Shown here: piece by piece, positions 23,582-32,083 of the stretch | Position numbering within the stretch: the stretch's first letter is position 1 | How the letters are laid out: every line of letters begins with the position of its first letter | Source: Treponema sp. | Lineage (GTDB): Bacteria > Spirochaetota > Spirochaetia > Treponematales > Treponemataceae | DNA length: 63,529 nt | Assembly (NCBI GenBank): GCA_024402505.1 | Contig: JAKSTP010000002.1 | Coordinates: forward strand, 1 to 63,529 | Reading direction: 5' to 3' | Notes under the pieces: model-generated | Told to the model about the DNA's origin: nothing | What the model saw: the letters and a program-made list of their open reading frames with translations, nothing else | Database searches by the model: none | Translations under genes and position numbers: made by a program

Positions 23582-23779
23582 TTATATTTCCATAAAATAA
23601 GTTTTTGCTTTAAAAGTCACACTGCCGTCTAACTTGGTATACTCAGTATCTTCCAGAAATTTCATGACAAGTTTATCTAGTTCCTGACCGGTTGCCCATT
23701 CATAGAACTTATGGCGGAGACTGTCATCTGTGAGAATTGAATGTAATGAAAAATTGATTTCTGATATGTCCTTTCTCAT
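23582..23779 (-). CDS. Small protein of the ATPase-GNAT operon
   Basis: 65 residues starting MRKDISEINFSLHSI, with EWATGQELDKLVMKFLEDTEYTKLDGSVTFKAKTYFMEI at its end (quoted in parts elsewhere). Helical then beta. I do not recognise a family. The ATG at 23779 begins after the ATPase stop (TAA-A-ATG), and GAGGAA inside the end of the ATPase gene is its ribosome-binding site, so it is tightly coupled to the ATPase. Confidence 0.6.
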   Translation of the reverse strand: MRKDISEINFSLHSILTDDSLRHKFYEWATGQELDKLVMKFLEDTEYTKLDGSVTFKAKTYFMEI

Positions 23780-23780
23780 T

Positions 23781-25193
23781 TTATTCCTCAAATTTAAATA
23801 AATCATCAATTGTTACAAGTGTAATGTTATTTGATGCGGCATTTTCTTTCACATAATCTGTAAATCCGCTTTTACTAAATGCGTAGAAATAAGATTCCTT
23901 TGCATGTGCAAAAATTGACTTTCTTGAAAGCAGATCTTCCATTTCTGACTTACCAAAGGGTTCTCTCTTGAATTTACATTCACAGAAAATATAATTCTCA
24001 TTTTTATCATCAATCAACAGAACATCTATATCATCCTGACATTTACGTGCAGGATTATTTCCCCACCATTTCCCATATTTTGAAGGTATAAAAGGCAGTT
24101 TACGATTTTTTGCCATTCGAATCATATATTCAAGACAAATTGATTCAAAGACAAATCCAAAGTATGTAAAGAAATCCTGCGGTTCCATAATATCTTTTGC
24201 TGATTCATCAGGACCAAGAATTTCATAAAAACTTTTCTTCTCGAATAAAAAGTGATACCAGAAAGAAAAGTAATTATCGGCTATTTTATAGATAGTTTTT
24301 CTTGATGTATCATCCTCACCACATGGCACAGCCTTTTTTATGAGGCGAATCGTCTGCAGGATTCCAAGATATTTTGAACATTTCTGTGTGTTTTCATGTA
24401 TTTTAGTGGCAATTTCATTGACTCTCGATGAACCTCCGGCAATTGCTTCAAAAATACTGTTATAAATTGCTGGTTCTCGTAATTCCTGCTTAAGAAGATA
24501 AGTTGGTTCATCTTTAAGAAATCTGCCTTCTCTTAGGATTTCCCTTGCAATGTTTTTTTCAATTGTTTTTTCTGAATCAAAAGCCTGCAAATAACATGGA
24601 ATACCACCTAAAATTCCATAGGCCATCAGTTTTTCTTCGTTTGAATATTCAGGAAAAAACAGTGACGAATCAAAATAATCAAATGCCTTAAGTTCTAGGT
24701 GTGCAGTTGAACGACCATAAAGTGGACTTTTTGAACCAAGTACTTCCCCTTCCATAAAACTTACAGAAGAACCGCAAAGAACAAGGAATATATTTTTTTC
24801 TTTCCACTGATGGTCTATTGTATGCTGAAAAATGCTCTTAATGGATTCATTCTCACTGGCAATGTATGGAAATTCATCTATCACAATAACAAGTCTGTCA
24901 CCAGTTGCTTTTGACGTAACATATTTTAATGCAGTTTCCCAATCTGAAAACGCACCAAAAAAATCATTATCAAAATATGTTTGTACAGTTTTTGAAAAAT
25001 CAAGAAGATTTAATGAATCATTTTTTTCCTGTGCTGAAAAGAATAAAGGATTCTTATTTTTAGTAAATTCTTTGAGGAGTTCTGTTTTTCCTACACGCCT
25101 ACGGCCATAAAGAACAAGAAATTCAAATTGTTTTGAATCATATAGGTCTTCTAATAATTCAAGTTCCTTTTTTCGTCCTCTAAACATATTCAC
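23781..25193 (-). CDS. AAA ATPase with DUF234 (PD-(D/E)XK-like) C-terminal domain
   Basis: 470 residues of the archaeal-type ATPase plus DUF234 family. Walker A GRRRVGKT is at 30-37, Walker B VIVIDEFPYI near 98-107, and a sensor-like LVLCGSSVSFM follows. A winged-helix region is in the middle (SSRVNEIATKIHENTQKCSKYLGIL). The C-terminus has DDIDVLLIDDKNENYIF then CECKFKRE, matching a PD-(D/E)XK nuclease core. Function is not established; the family is often in mobile or defence-rich DNA. It is the first gene of a three-gene operon with a direct-repeat region upstream. Confidence 0.85.
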   Translation of the reverse strand: MNMFRGRKKELELLEDLYDSKQFEFLVLYGRRRVGKTELLKEFTKNKNPLFFSAQEKNDSLNLLDFSKTVQTYFDNDFFGAFSDWETALKYVTSKATGDRLVIVIDEFPYIASENESIKSIFQHTIDHQWKEKNIFLVLCGSSVSFMEGEVLGSKSPLYGRSTAHLELKAFDYFDSSLFFPEYSNEEKLMAYGILGGIPCYLQAFDSEKTIEKNIAREILREGRFLKDEPTYLLKQELREPAIYNSIFEAIAGGSSRVNEIATKIHENTQKCSKYLGILQTIRLIKKAVPCGEDDTSRKTIYKIADNYFSFWYHFLFEKKSFYEILGPDESAKDIMEPQDFFTYFGFVFESICLEYMIRMAKNRKLPFIPSKYGKWWGNNPARKCQDDIDVLLIDDKNENYIFCECKFKREPFGKSEMEDLLSRKSIFAHAKESYFYAFSKSGFTDYVKENAASNNITLVTIDDLFKFEE

Positions 25194-25208
25194 CTTTGTT
25201 ATAATTAC

Positions 25209-25236
25209 ATACTTTAGAGTAGTATACTTTAGAGTT
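25209..25236 (-). promoter_or_regulatory. Two direct repeats upstream of the ATPase operon
   Basis: ATACTTTAGAGT occurs at 25209-25220 and 25224-25235, 15 bases apart, just 16 bases before the ATPase start on the minus strand. Spacing and position suggest an operator read by a tandem-binding regulator. Confidence 0.5.
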
Positions 25237-25324
25237 TATTATTTTTCAATCTTTTTATGTATAACGACCCACAATATTTGGAGGGGCATCAACCTGAAAT
25301 CTTAACCATAATTTTTACACTATA

Positions 25325-25438
25325 TCATTCTAGTTCAGAACCGACTTTTACATAATCTACAGGAATTTTGTTAAGTTCGTGAGAAGGAACTGTTAAGGAA
25401 TTGTAAAGATTTTTAATTTCTAAATTTGTAAGTATTAC
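25325..25438 (-). pseudogene. Possible C-terminal remnant of a small protein gene
   Basis: The minus strand gives about 37 codons of protein-like sequence (LEIKNLYNSLTVP, then SHELNKIPVDYVKVGSE) ending at a TGA. There is a stop immediately upstream and no start codon. Composition is like the neighbours' coding DNA. It could be a decayed gene end left when the accessory zone was formed, or chance. The rest of 25237-25474 holds only the GH31 promoter. Confidence 0.25.
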
Positions 25439-25446
25439 TCAGTAGA

Positions 25447-25455
25447 TGATATAAT
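25447..25455 (+). promoter_or_regulatory. Extended -10 promoter of the GH31 gene
   Basis: TGaTATAAT is a consensus extended -10. Predicted +1 is near 25462, just before the AAGAAGG ribosome-binding site. Confidence 0.6.
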
Positions 25456-25474
25456 CAGGAAAAGAAGGTTTTAT

Positions 25475-27586
25475 ATGATTTCACCAATAAAAGCAAAAAA
25501 CTCTGTAATCACAAAAGTGGTACGCAACAAAAACACAGTTACTCTTTTTTCGGAGCGGGAAACCATGCGTCTTTCTGTTTACGATAAAGATATTGTAAGG
25601 GTTTCAGTCACTCACAATCCCGATGGAAGCTTTGAGAAAGAACAGGGCGAAGAATTTTTACCTGGGCCTCCAGATGTGCCTTTTTCTGTAGACGAGAGTG
25701 AAAATGAAATCACCATAAAAACAGAGCTTCTTGCAGCAAAAGTGACCCGAAAGTTTGGCAGTGTCAGTTTTTATAAAAATGAAAACCCTCTTTTTTCTGA
25801 GGCAATTGAAAATCCTCATGTAATAGAAAAATTTGATTCTTATAAAACTGCAGGAAATATTAAAATTGAAGAAATTCAGACTGCAGACGGACTAAAAAAA
25901 CGGGTCACTGCCGCAGATAAGATTTTTGACAAAACCCTTAATCACACTACGGTGAACTTCAATTTTTCTGCAGGTGAAATACTTTATGGACTTGGACAGG
26001 CTGAAGAAGGTGTATGGAATCTTCGGGGAACAACGCAATATCTTCATCAGGCAAATAAAAAAATCGCCATTCCATTTTTAGTTTCTAGTTTGGGCTATGG
26101 ATTGATCTTTACAACTCAAAGTCCTGCAATCTTTTCGGATACGGCCTATGGAAGCTATTTCTACACCACAGCCGATTACTATCTGGACTATTTCTTTGTT
26201 GCTCCAAAATCAAAAAATCTAATTACAGCAAAAATGCGTCAGCTTACGGGGAAGGCACTAAAACTTCCTGATTGGGCATTTGGATACATTCAGTCACAGG
26301 AACGTTACGAAACTCAGGAAGAAATTCTGCAGACTGTGGCACGATTCAAAGAGCATGACATCCCGCTTAGTACTATTGTTCTGGATTGGCTCAGCTGGGA
26401 AGATGGAATGTGGGGACAAAAATCTTTTGATCAGAAGCGTTTCCCTGATGTTACAAAAATGGTTGATGAACTTCACAAGCAAAATGTCCGTTTTATGATT
26501 TCAATCTGGCCTAGCATGGATGAAAAATGCGCCAACTACAAAGAAATGAAAGAAAAGGACTGCCTGCTTCCTGGAATTAACATTTGTAATGTATTTGAAA
26601 AAAAGGGCCGGGAGCTTTACTGGGAACAAACCCGACAAGGTCTTGCAAAACATGGTATTGATGCCTGGTGGTGTGATTCATCTGAGCCTGTAACGCCTGA
26701 ATGGAATCATGTCGAAAAGCAGACCCCTGAAAATATGTTTTCGGAATTTGTTAAGGCTGCCTCTGATATCATGCCCATAGAAAAAGCAAATGCCTACGGT
26801 TTTTACCATTCAAAAGGACTTTATGAAGGTTCCATTAGGGATTATCCGGAGCGTCCTGTGGTAAATCTTACACGAAACGGATATTTGGGAAGTCAGAAAT
26901 ACGGTGTAATTCTTTGGTCTGGTGATATTTCTGCCAAATGGAGTGTCCTTCAAAACCAGGTGGTTGCTGCAAATCAAATGGCGCTTAGTGGTTTACCATA
27001 CTGGACTCTTGATATCGGAGGTTTCTTTGTAAAAAAAGGGATTCATTGGTATTGGGATGGTGATTATGATGACACCACTTCAAATGCAGGATTTAAGGAA
27101 CTTTACACTCGCTGGCTTCAGTTTGCAACATTTCTTCCAATTTTCCGTGCCCATGGAACTGATTGCCGTAGAGAGCCTTGGGCTTTTATGGATGATTCAA
27201 ACCATTTTTACGACGTGATTGTAAAATTCATAAAACTTAGATATGAATTCCTTCCATATATTAAAGAAGTAGAAGAGGCTGTTTGCAATAATGATGAAAT
27301 GATTCTTCGTCCTCTGTTCACTGCTTTCAATGACAAAAATTGCGAAGATATTTCCACTCAGTTTATGTTTGGTCCAAAGTATATGGTTTGTCCAGTAACA
27401 AAACCAATGTATTTTGATAACGAAGGTAATGCCCTGAATACAGAAAAATTCTGGGATGTTTATCTTCCTTCTGATTGTGATTGGACGGATTATTGGACAG
27501 GGAAAACAGAAAAAGGTGGAAGATGGATTAAGGCCTCTGCAGAAATTGATAAAATCCCGTTGTTCATACGAGGGGCTCAAAATTAA
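25475..27586 (+). CDS. GH31 alpha-glycosidase (alpha-glucosidase or alpha-xylosidase)
   Basis: 703 residues, cytoplasmic. An N-terminal galactose-mutarotase-like beta domain is followed by the TIM barrel. The nucleophile Asp401 is in DAWWCDSSEP and the acid/base Asp484 in LWSGDI. GH31 enzymes cleave terminal alpha-glucosides or alpha-xylosides with retention. The barrel entry (WLSWEDGMWGQKSFD) and WWCDSSEP resemble YicI-type xylosidases, but I cannot fix the substrate. The protein ends soon after the barrel and proximal beta domain (PLFIRGAQN); family members usually have 50-80 more residues of distal beta domain, so the C-terminus looks short. Confidence 0.88.
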   Translation: MISPIKAKNSVITKVVRNKNTVTLFSERETMRLSVYDKDIVRVSVTHNPDGSFEKEQGEEFLPGPPDVPFSVDESENEITIKTELLAAKVTRKFGSVSFYKNENPLFSEAIENPHVIEKFDSYKTAGNIKIEEIQTADGLKKRVTAADKIFDKTLNHTTVNFNFSAGEILYGLGQAEEGVWNLRGTTQYLHQANKKIAIPFLVSSLGYGLIFTTQSPAIFSDTAYGSYFYTTADYYLDYFFVAPKSKNLITAKMRQLTGKALKLPDWAFGYIQSQERYETQEEILQTVARFKEHDIPLSTIVLDWLSWEDGMWGQKSFDQKRFPDVTKMVDELHKQNVRFMISIWPSMDEKCANYKEMKEKDCLLPGINICNVFEKKGRELYWEQTRQGLAKHGIDAWWCDSSEPVTPEWNHVEKQTPENMFSEFVKAASDIMPIEKANAYGFYHSKGLYEGSIRDYPERPVVNLTRNGYLGSQKYGVILWSGDISAKWSVLQNQVVAANQMALSGLPYWTLDIGGFFVKKGIHWYWDGDYDDTTSNAGFKELYTRWLQFATFLPIFRAHGTDCRREPWAFMDDSNHFYDVIVKFIKLRYEFLPYIKEVEEAVCNNDEMILRPLFTAFNDKNCEDISTQFMFGPKYMVCPVTKPMYFDNEGNALNTEKFWDVYLPSDCDWTDYWTGKTEKGGRWIKASAEIDKIPLFIRGAQN

Positions 27587-27647
27587 AAAAATAAACCCAG
27601 ACTTCCATATTCCGAGGGGGTAAAATAAATACGCTAAGCAAGTGCGT

Positions 27648-27721
27648 GTCACCCCGTTAAGCCGAGCCCGCCTTTGCGAGGCAGGGGTGACCCGAGCGAA
27701 CATGAAATATATTGTTCGCTC
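27648..27721. repeat. Cluster of GC-rich inverted repeats between GH31 and the V-ATPase operon
   Basis: GTCACCCC (27648-27655) pairs with GGGGTGAC (27684-27691), and GAGCGAAC (27694-27701) pairs with GTTCGCTC (27714-27721, loop 12). There is no T-run on either side. The GC content is well above that of the flanks. It could be an insertion of palindromic elements or a rho-independent stop for the converging transcripts. Confidence 0.55.
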
Positions 27722-27741
27722 AAACACCGTACATCGGTTCG

Positions 27742-28173
27742 CTATGCGATCATTGAGAATACCATGGCGAACAAAGCTACTGTTTCACAGAGACCTACTA
27801 CCATGATGTACTGTGCGAAACCTTTTCCAGTTTCACCAAGAGCGTCAGAACCAGCAGCACCAGCTTTTCCCTGAGCAATAGCAGAGAAACACATTGCAAG
27901 ACCAGAAGCAATACCAAGTCCAAGAGCCATGGCTGGATCCATTGTACCAGCTGCAACTTTACCTTTCATTGAGTTCATCAAAAGGAAACCGTAGATTGTC
28001 TGTGTCAAAGGAGCACCGGCAAAAACTGTAAGGATGAATGGAGCAGCTTTATTGTTTACATAACATCTTTTCCAAGCTCCGATTGCAGCCTGACCAGCAG
28101 CACCAATACCAATTGCTGAACCAATAGCAGCAATACCCATACATACAGCAGCACCTAACATACCAAAATTCAT
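27742..28173 (-). CDS. atpK: V-type ATP synthase subunit K (membrane rotor)
   Basis: 143 residues with four helices in two hairpins, the V-type c-ring subunit. Only the second hairpin carries the ion-binding carboxylate, Glu130 (GLCETVALF). Thr57 and Gln58 (PLTQTIYG) and Gln101 (AIAQGKAG) match the Na+ ligands Thr64, Gln65, Gln110 and Glu139 of Enterococcus hirae NtpK, so Na+ binding is likely. Last gene of the operon; separated from subunit I by 72 bases holding two small hairpins. GGAG precedes the ATG. Confidence 0.95.
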   Translation of the reverse strand: MNFGMLGAAVCMGIAAIGSAIGIGAAGQAAIGAWKRCYVNNKAAPFILTVFAGAPLTQTIYGFLLMNSMKGKVAAGTMDPAMALGLGIASGLAMCFSAIAQGKAGAAGSDALGETGKGFAQYIMVVGLCETVALFAMVFSMIA

Positions 28174-28187
28174 AATTAATCTCCTAC

Positions 28188-28237
28188 GCCCATTTAGCGG
28201 GCTATATTTACAAAGTTATTTAATCCGCTTAATGCGG
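28188..28237 (-). other. Two small hairpins between subunits I and K
   Basis: GCCC-ATTTAGC-GGGC (28188-28202) and CCGC-TTAAT-GCGG (28225-28237) lie in the only real gap inside the ATPase operon. They may stabilise or process the mRNA so that the K subunit, needed in many copies per ring, is made in excess. Confidence 0.35.
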
Positions 28238-28245
28238 TTATTTCC

Positions 28246-30159
28246 TTATTCGCTCTTTTCACTAAATGGAGCGTATTTGAAGCCAGACCATGACATGCCT
28301 AAGTGAGTTGAGAATTCCAACGTATTCAAGCGAACGCCATGAACGATAACAGACAACAGGTTCAAAATCATATTCAAACCGTGACCAAATACCAGCAGTG
28401 CAATTGCAGCAATAAACAGGATGAAGTGACCAAGCATTGGTCCGGCCATCTGGTTTACTGTTTCAGAAATTGCAGCACCGGCAAGTCCTACAGCCCACAA
28501 TCGGATGTAAGAAACAATATCAGAGAATACGTTAACTACACCAAGCAGTACAGAAATAATGTTCTTTACGCTTGCCATAATTGATTCACCGATTTTTCCT
28601 TCGTAGTTTGCAAAGACAAAGCTGAGCAGGAATCCTACTGCAACCAAACCTACACAAACTTTTCCAACAGGCACTCCACCAATCACAACATTAAGATTGA
28701 AAATGTCTCCATCAACAACCATCATGAATACAACGTAGAGCATTCCCCACAGCTGGATCATTGAACCAAAATCACCTAAAACTTTAAGGGTTTTGCAGTT
28801 TCTGATCATTGCTTTGATATGTGCAACCGAAAGCTGTATAAGAGCCAGACTGAAACACCATATCATCAGGAATTTATCTGTTGTAAGGCCCGCAGTTCCA
28901 CTTTCGCACCAGAACGGTACCCAAGTTTCATCCTTATAAGCATTGGAGAACTGTGGAATTGAAAGAGCCTTAAGCCATCCAGGAACCATATCCATGCTCA
29001 TTCCGAACCATGTGCAGGTTACCATACCCCAAAGCATTGTTGCTACGCCAAGAAGAATGGCCAATGGGAACAGAGCAGGCACTTTTTTACCTTTTGCCTT
29101 GTTCAAAAGTGTCATAAGACCAAAAGCAACTGTTACCAGAAGTCCGTATCCACCGTCTCCAAAAATCATTCCGAAGAAGATTGTGAAGAACAGAAGGAAC
29201 CAGCCGGAAATATCGTATTCGGCGTATCCTGGAACAGTACCCAAGAAGTCGGTCAGCGGATAAATCATGCTGACAATTTTATTGTTCTTAAGTTTTGTTG
29301 GTACTTCTTCAGGATTGTCTGGGTCTGCACTTGCAAGAGCCCATTTGTATTCCTTACATGCGGCACTCAAAGTTTCAAAATCTGCTTCAGGAACGTAACC
29401 GGAAATCCAGGCCAGATCTGTTGCTGTACCTTCTGTTTCTTTTCCCATACCGGCATTTACGTTTTCAAACTCAATGTCAGCTTCCAAAGCTTTTACATAA
29501 GCTTTTACTGCAGGGATGTAAACAGCGCTTTTTTCATAGAAAGCGTCGATTTCTGCGATTTCTTTCTTGTTAGCATCAATTTCATTCTGCAACTGTTCTG
29601 TTGAGCAGCGTGGAAGAGTTACTTCAAATGCTTCAGGGAGAAGATTTTCAGGTCGTTCTTTTTTACCAGTAAGAAGGAATCGAACCAATTTCTTATCTCT
29701 GTTTACAAGAACTGTTTCAAGATCGTCTGCAATTTCGCTGTACTTGTCGGCAGGAACTTCGAACATTTTCAAAGTGATTCCCTGTTCTCCAAGGTATGCA
29801 AAATCTTCAGGGTTTACTCCACCCCAAGCAGCAAATCTTTCCAGTTCGGCAGTATTTACTGTAATTTCTTCCAAAAGCTGTTTCTTGCGGTCGGCCTTAG
29901 CTACAACATCAGCACACAATTCCACAACTTTTTCATCAGCAAGAGTTGCCGGTGTTTTTGTTTTTGGAACCTTAATTTCTGCAAGTACAGATTCAGTTAC
30001 GATGGCGTTTTCTGTAATCTCTTTATAGGCGGAAAGCTTTTCGCTACTGCCTTCAAGTTTTTCCAGATGCACCAATCCAAGTTTTCTAAGTTTTTTCAAA
30101 GCTGCTTCACGTTCACTGTTCAAAAGAACGATGGAGACTTTTTTCATCTTTTCAATCAT
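28246..30159 (-). CDS. atpI: V-type ATP synthase subunit I (stator, a-like)
   Basis: 637 residues. A cytoplasmic coiled-coil half (about 1-330) is followed by a C-terminal membrane half with seven or eight helices. It contains the VGLVAVGFLLSF and YIRLWAVGLAGAAISETVNQ segments, the latter holding the essential Arg (YIRLW) of the ion path. It links the peripheral stalk to the K ring. Its ATG overlaps the subunit D stop as TAATG. Confidence 0.95.
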   Translation of the reverse strand: MIEKMKKVSIVLLNSEREAALKKLRKLGLVHLEKLEGSSEKLSAYKEITENAIVTESVLAEIKVPKTKTPATLADEKVVELCADVVAKADRKKQLLEEITVNTAELERFAAWGGVNPEDFAYLGEQGITLKMFEVPADKYSEIADDLETVLVNRDKKLVRFLLTGKKERPENLLPEAFEVTLPRCSTEQLQNEIDANKKEIAEIDAFYEKSAVYIPAVKAYVKALEADIEFENVNAGMGKETEGTATDLAWISGYVPEADFETLSAACKEYKWALASADPDNPEEVPTKLKNNKIVSMIYPLTDFLGTVPGYAEYDISGWFLLFFTIFFGMIFGDGGYGLLVTVAFGLMTLLNKAKGKKVPALFPLAILLGVATMLWGMVTCTWFGMSMDMVPGWLKALSIPQFSNAYKDETWVPFWCESGTAGLTTDKFLMIWCFSLALIQLSVAHIKAMIRNCKTLKVLGDFGSMIQLWGMLYVVFMMVVDGDIFNLNVVIGGVPVGKVCVGLVAVGFLLSFVFANYEGKIGESIMASVKNIISVLLGVVNVFSDIVSYIRLWAVGLAGAAISETVNQMAGPMLGHFILFIAAIALLVFGHGLNMILNLLSVIVHGVRLNTLEFSTHLGMSWSGFKYAPFSEKSE

Positions 30160-30770
30160 TATTTAGCCTCCTCTGCTGCGTTCTGCAGTTTTTTCTTTGA
30201 AATCTTACTTCTAACTACTGCAGCTACCTGTTCATCGCCCAGGTAAACTGAAATCTTCTTGATATTAGCCTTGGTTTCAGGAATCTTAACCTTTTCGAAC
30301 AGATTTACACGCTGGGTTGTTGTGCGCAGTTCTTTAGACAAAAGGCGAACCTGTTCATCAAGAACTTCTGCTTCCAAGTCCAGGGAAAGTGTTTTTTCCA
30401 TTCGGTCGGCGGCCATATCAATCCACAGTGGAGTTTCATACAAATCGTAGTCTCCACGGGCAAAATCGGCACCTTCATACACAGGAATTGTAACACCGGC
30501 AATATTGCCCCATCCTTTTTTGATGTTGCTTACGGTAACCATTCCTTCTGTAAAGGCATCGCTTTCACCAAAAACGGCAATCCAAGATTTGAAGTCTTCT
30601 TCCAGCTTTTTGCGCTGTTCTCGAACTTCCTTGGCTTTGGCGTCGATTGTGCGAATTTCAGTTTGAAGCTGCTGTTTTTTAAGCAAAAGTGTAGGAAGAT
30701 AACGCTGGTACATTTTCAGCGCATCTTTCTGAACCTTCTGCTCATTTTTTGTCAGCTTAATCTTTGCCAT
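30159..30770 (-). CDS. atpD: V-type ATP synthase subunit D (central rotor)
   Basis: 203 residues, long helices at both ends (MAKIKLTKNEQKVQKDALKM; LDEQVRLLSKELRTTTQRVNLFE) that form the antiparallel coiled coil of the central shaft, like F-type gamma. Lies 16 bases after subunit B and overlaps subunit I. Confidence 0.93.
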   Translation of the reverse strand: MAKIKLTKNEQKVQKDALKMYQRYLPTLLLKKQQLQTEIRTIDAKAKEVREQRKKLEEDFKSWIAVFGESDAFTEGMVTVSNIKKGWGNIAGVTIPVYEGADFARGDYDLYETPLWIDMAADRMEKTLSLDLEAEVLDEQVRLLSKELRTTTQRVNLFEKVKIPETKANIKKISVYLGDEQVAAVVRSKISKKKLQNAAEEAK

Positions 30771-30786
30771 ATAAAATTCCTAAGTC

Positions 30787-32082
30787 TTAGTTTTTAGGCC
30801 AGTATTTTTCTACCAATGCAGTTTTGATACCTGTTTCTTTTGGATCAAAGCAGGCAGCCATAATTTTCCATCCCAAATCCAAAGCATCTTCCAGCTTAAT
30901 GTTTTTAGAAAGGTCCATCATTTCGTCTTCGAACATCTTACCGAACTTCAGGAGTTTTTCATCCCAAGCACTCATCATAAATCCCATGGATTTCTTTTCA
31001 AGAGTATCTTTGTAAGAAGCGTAAAGACGAATCATACCGTCCATAAGAGCACGGTGGTCATCACGAGTAGAACCGTTTACGTTCTGTTTAAGACGAGACA
31101 AAGATCCGAATGGTTCAATGCGTCCGCCTTTAAGGTAGTACTGTCCTTCTGTAATGTAACCAGTGTTATCTGGAACTGGGTGAGTAACATCATCACCAGG
31201 CATTGTTGTAACTGCAAGTACTGTTACTGAACCGGCACCTTCGAAGTCTACGGCTTTTTCGTAGCGTGATGCCAGCTGTGAGTACAGGTCTCCAGGATAA
31301 CCACGGTTAGATGGAACCTGTTCCTGTGTAATGGCAATTTCCTTCATTGAGTCGGCAAAGTTTGTCATATCTGTAAGAAGTACAAGAACGTCTTTTCCTT
31401 TCAGAGCGAACTGTTCTGCAACAGCCAGAGAAAGGTCAGGGATTTTCATACATTCTACAGTTGGGTCAGCGGCAGTGTGCATGAACATAACTGTTTTGCT
31501 CAAAGCGCCGCCATCTTCCAGTGTTTTCTTGAAGTAAAGGTAGTCATCATATTTAAGACCCATACCACCAAGAACGATTACATCAACTTCAGCCTGCATA
31601 GCAATACGAGCCAAAAGCTGGTTGTAAGGTTCACCGGAAATAGAGAAGATTGGAAGTTTCTGAGAAACAACCAGTGTATTGAACATATCAATCATCGGGA
31701 TACCAGTACGGATCATACGACGAGCCATAATACGTTTTGAAGGGTTTACTGAAGGTCCACCAATAGTAACCAGGCTGTCAGAAAGAGCTGGTCCCTTATC
31801 GCGAGGTTCAGCAGAACCGTTGAAGATACGTCCAAGAAGATCGTCGCTGAAAGAAACTTTCATTGGATCTCCCAAGAACTTAATGTGGTCACCTGTTGAA
31901 ACACCACGTCCACCGGCAAAAACCTGAAGTGAAACTGTGTCACCGTCGATTTTGTTTACTTCGGCAAGTGATTTACCAAAGCGTGTTTCAATTTCGGCCA
32001 ATTCACCGTATGCTACACCGTCAGCTTTAACAGTGATAACGCTACCTGTGATGGATTCAATTCTTGAATAAACTTTATTCAT
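30787..32082 (-). CDS. atpB: V-type ATP synthase subunit B (non-catalytic)
   Basis: 431 residues from [13 protein letters not shown]. It has the RecA-like fold of the regulatory B subunit ([18 protein letters not shown] in place of a canonical P-loop; [38 protein letters not shown]). The start at 32082 lies just after the subunit A stop (GAATAG-T-ATG), with GGATGG as ribosome-binding site; an upstream alternative overlaps subunit A. Confidence 0.96.
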   Translation of the reverse strand: MNKVYSRIESITGSVITVKADGVAYGELAEIETRFGKSLAEVNKIDGDTVSLQVFAGGRGVSTGDHIKFLGDPMKVSFSDDLLGRIFNGSAEPRDKGPALSDSLVTIGGPSVNPSKRIMARRMIRTGIPMIDMFNTLVVSQKLPIFSISGEPYNQLLARIAMQAEVDVIVLGGMGLKYDDYLYFKKTLEDGGALSKTVMFMHTAADPTVECMKIPDLSLAVAEQFALKGKDVLVLLTDMTNFADSMKEIAITQEQVPSNRGYPGDLYSQLASRYEKAVDFEGAGSVTVLAVTTMPGDDVTHPVPDNTGYITEGQYYLKGGRIEPFGSLSRLKQNVNGSTRDDHRALMDGMIRLYASYKDTLEKKSMGFMMSAWDEKLLKFGKMFEDEMMDLSKNIKLEDALDLGWKIMAACFDPKETGIKTALVEKYWPKN

Positions 32083-32083
32083 A

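Noticed and set aside
20660..25474. attL/attR repeats of the tRNA-Asn 3' end
   Set aside because: I looked for a second copy of the T-arm/acceptor sequence in the downstream zone and saw none; no integrase is present.
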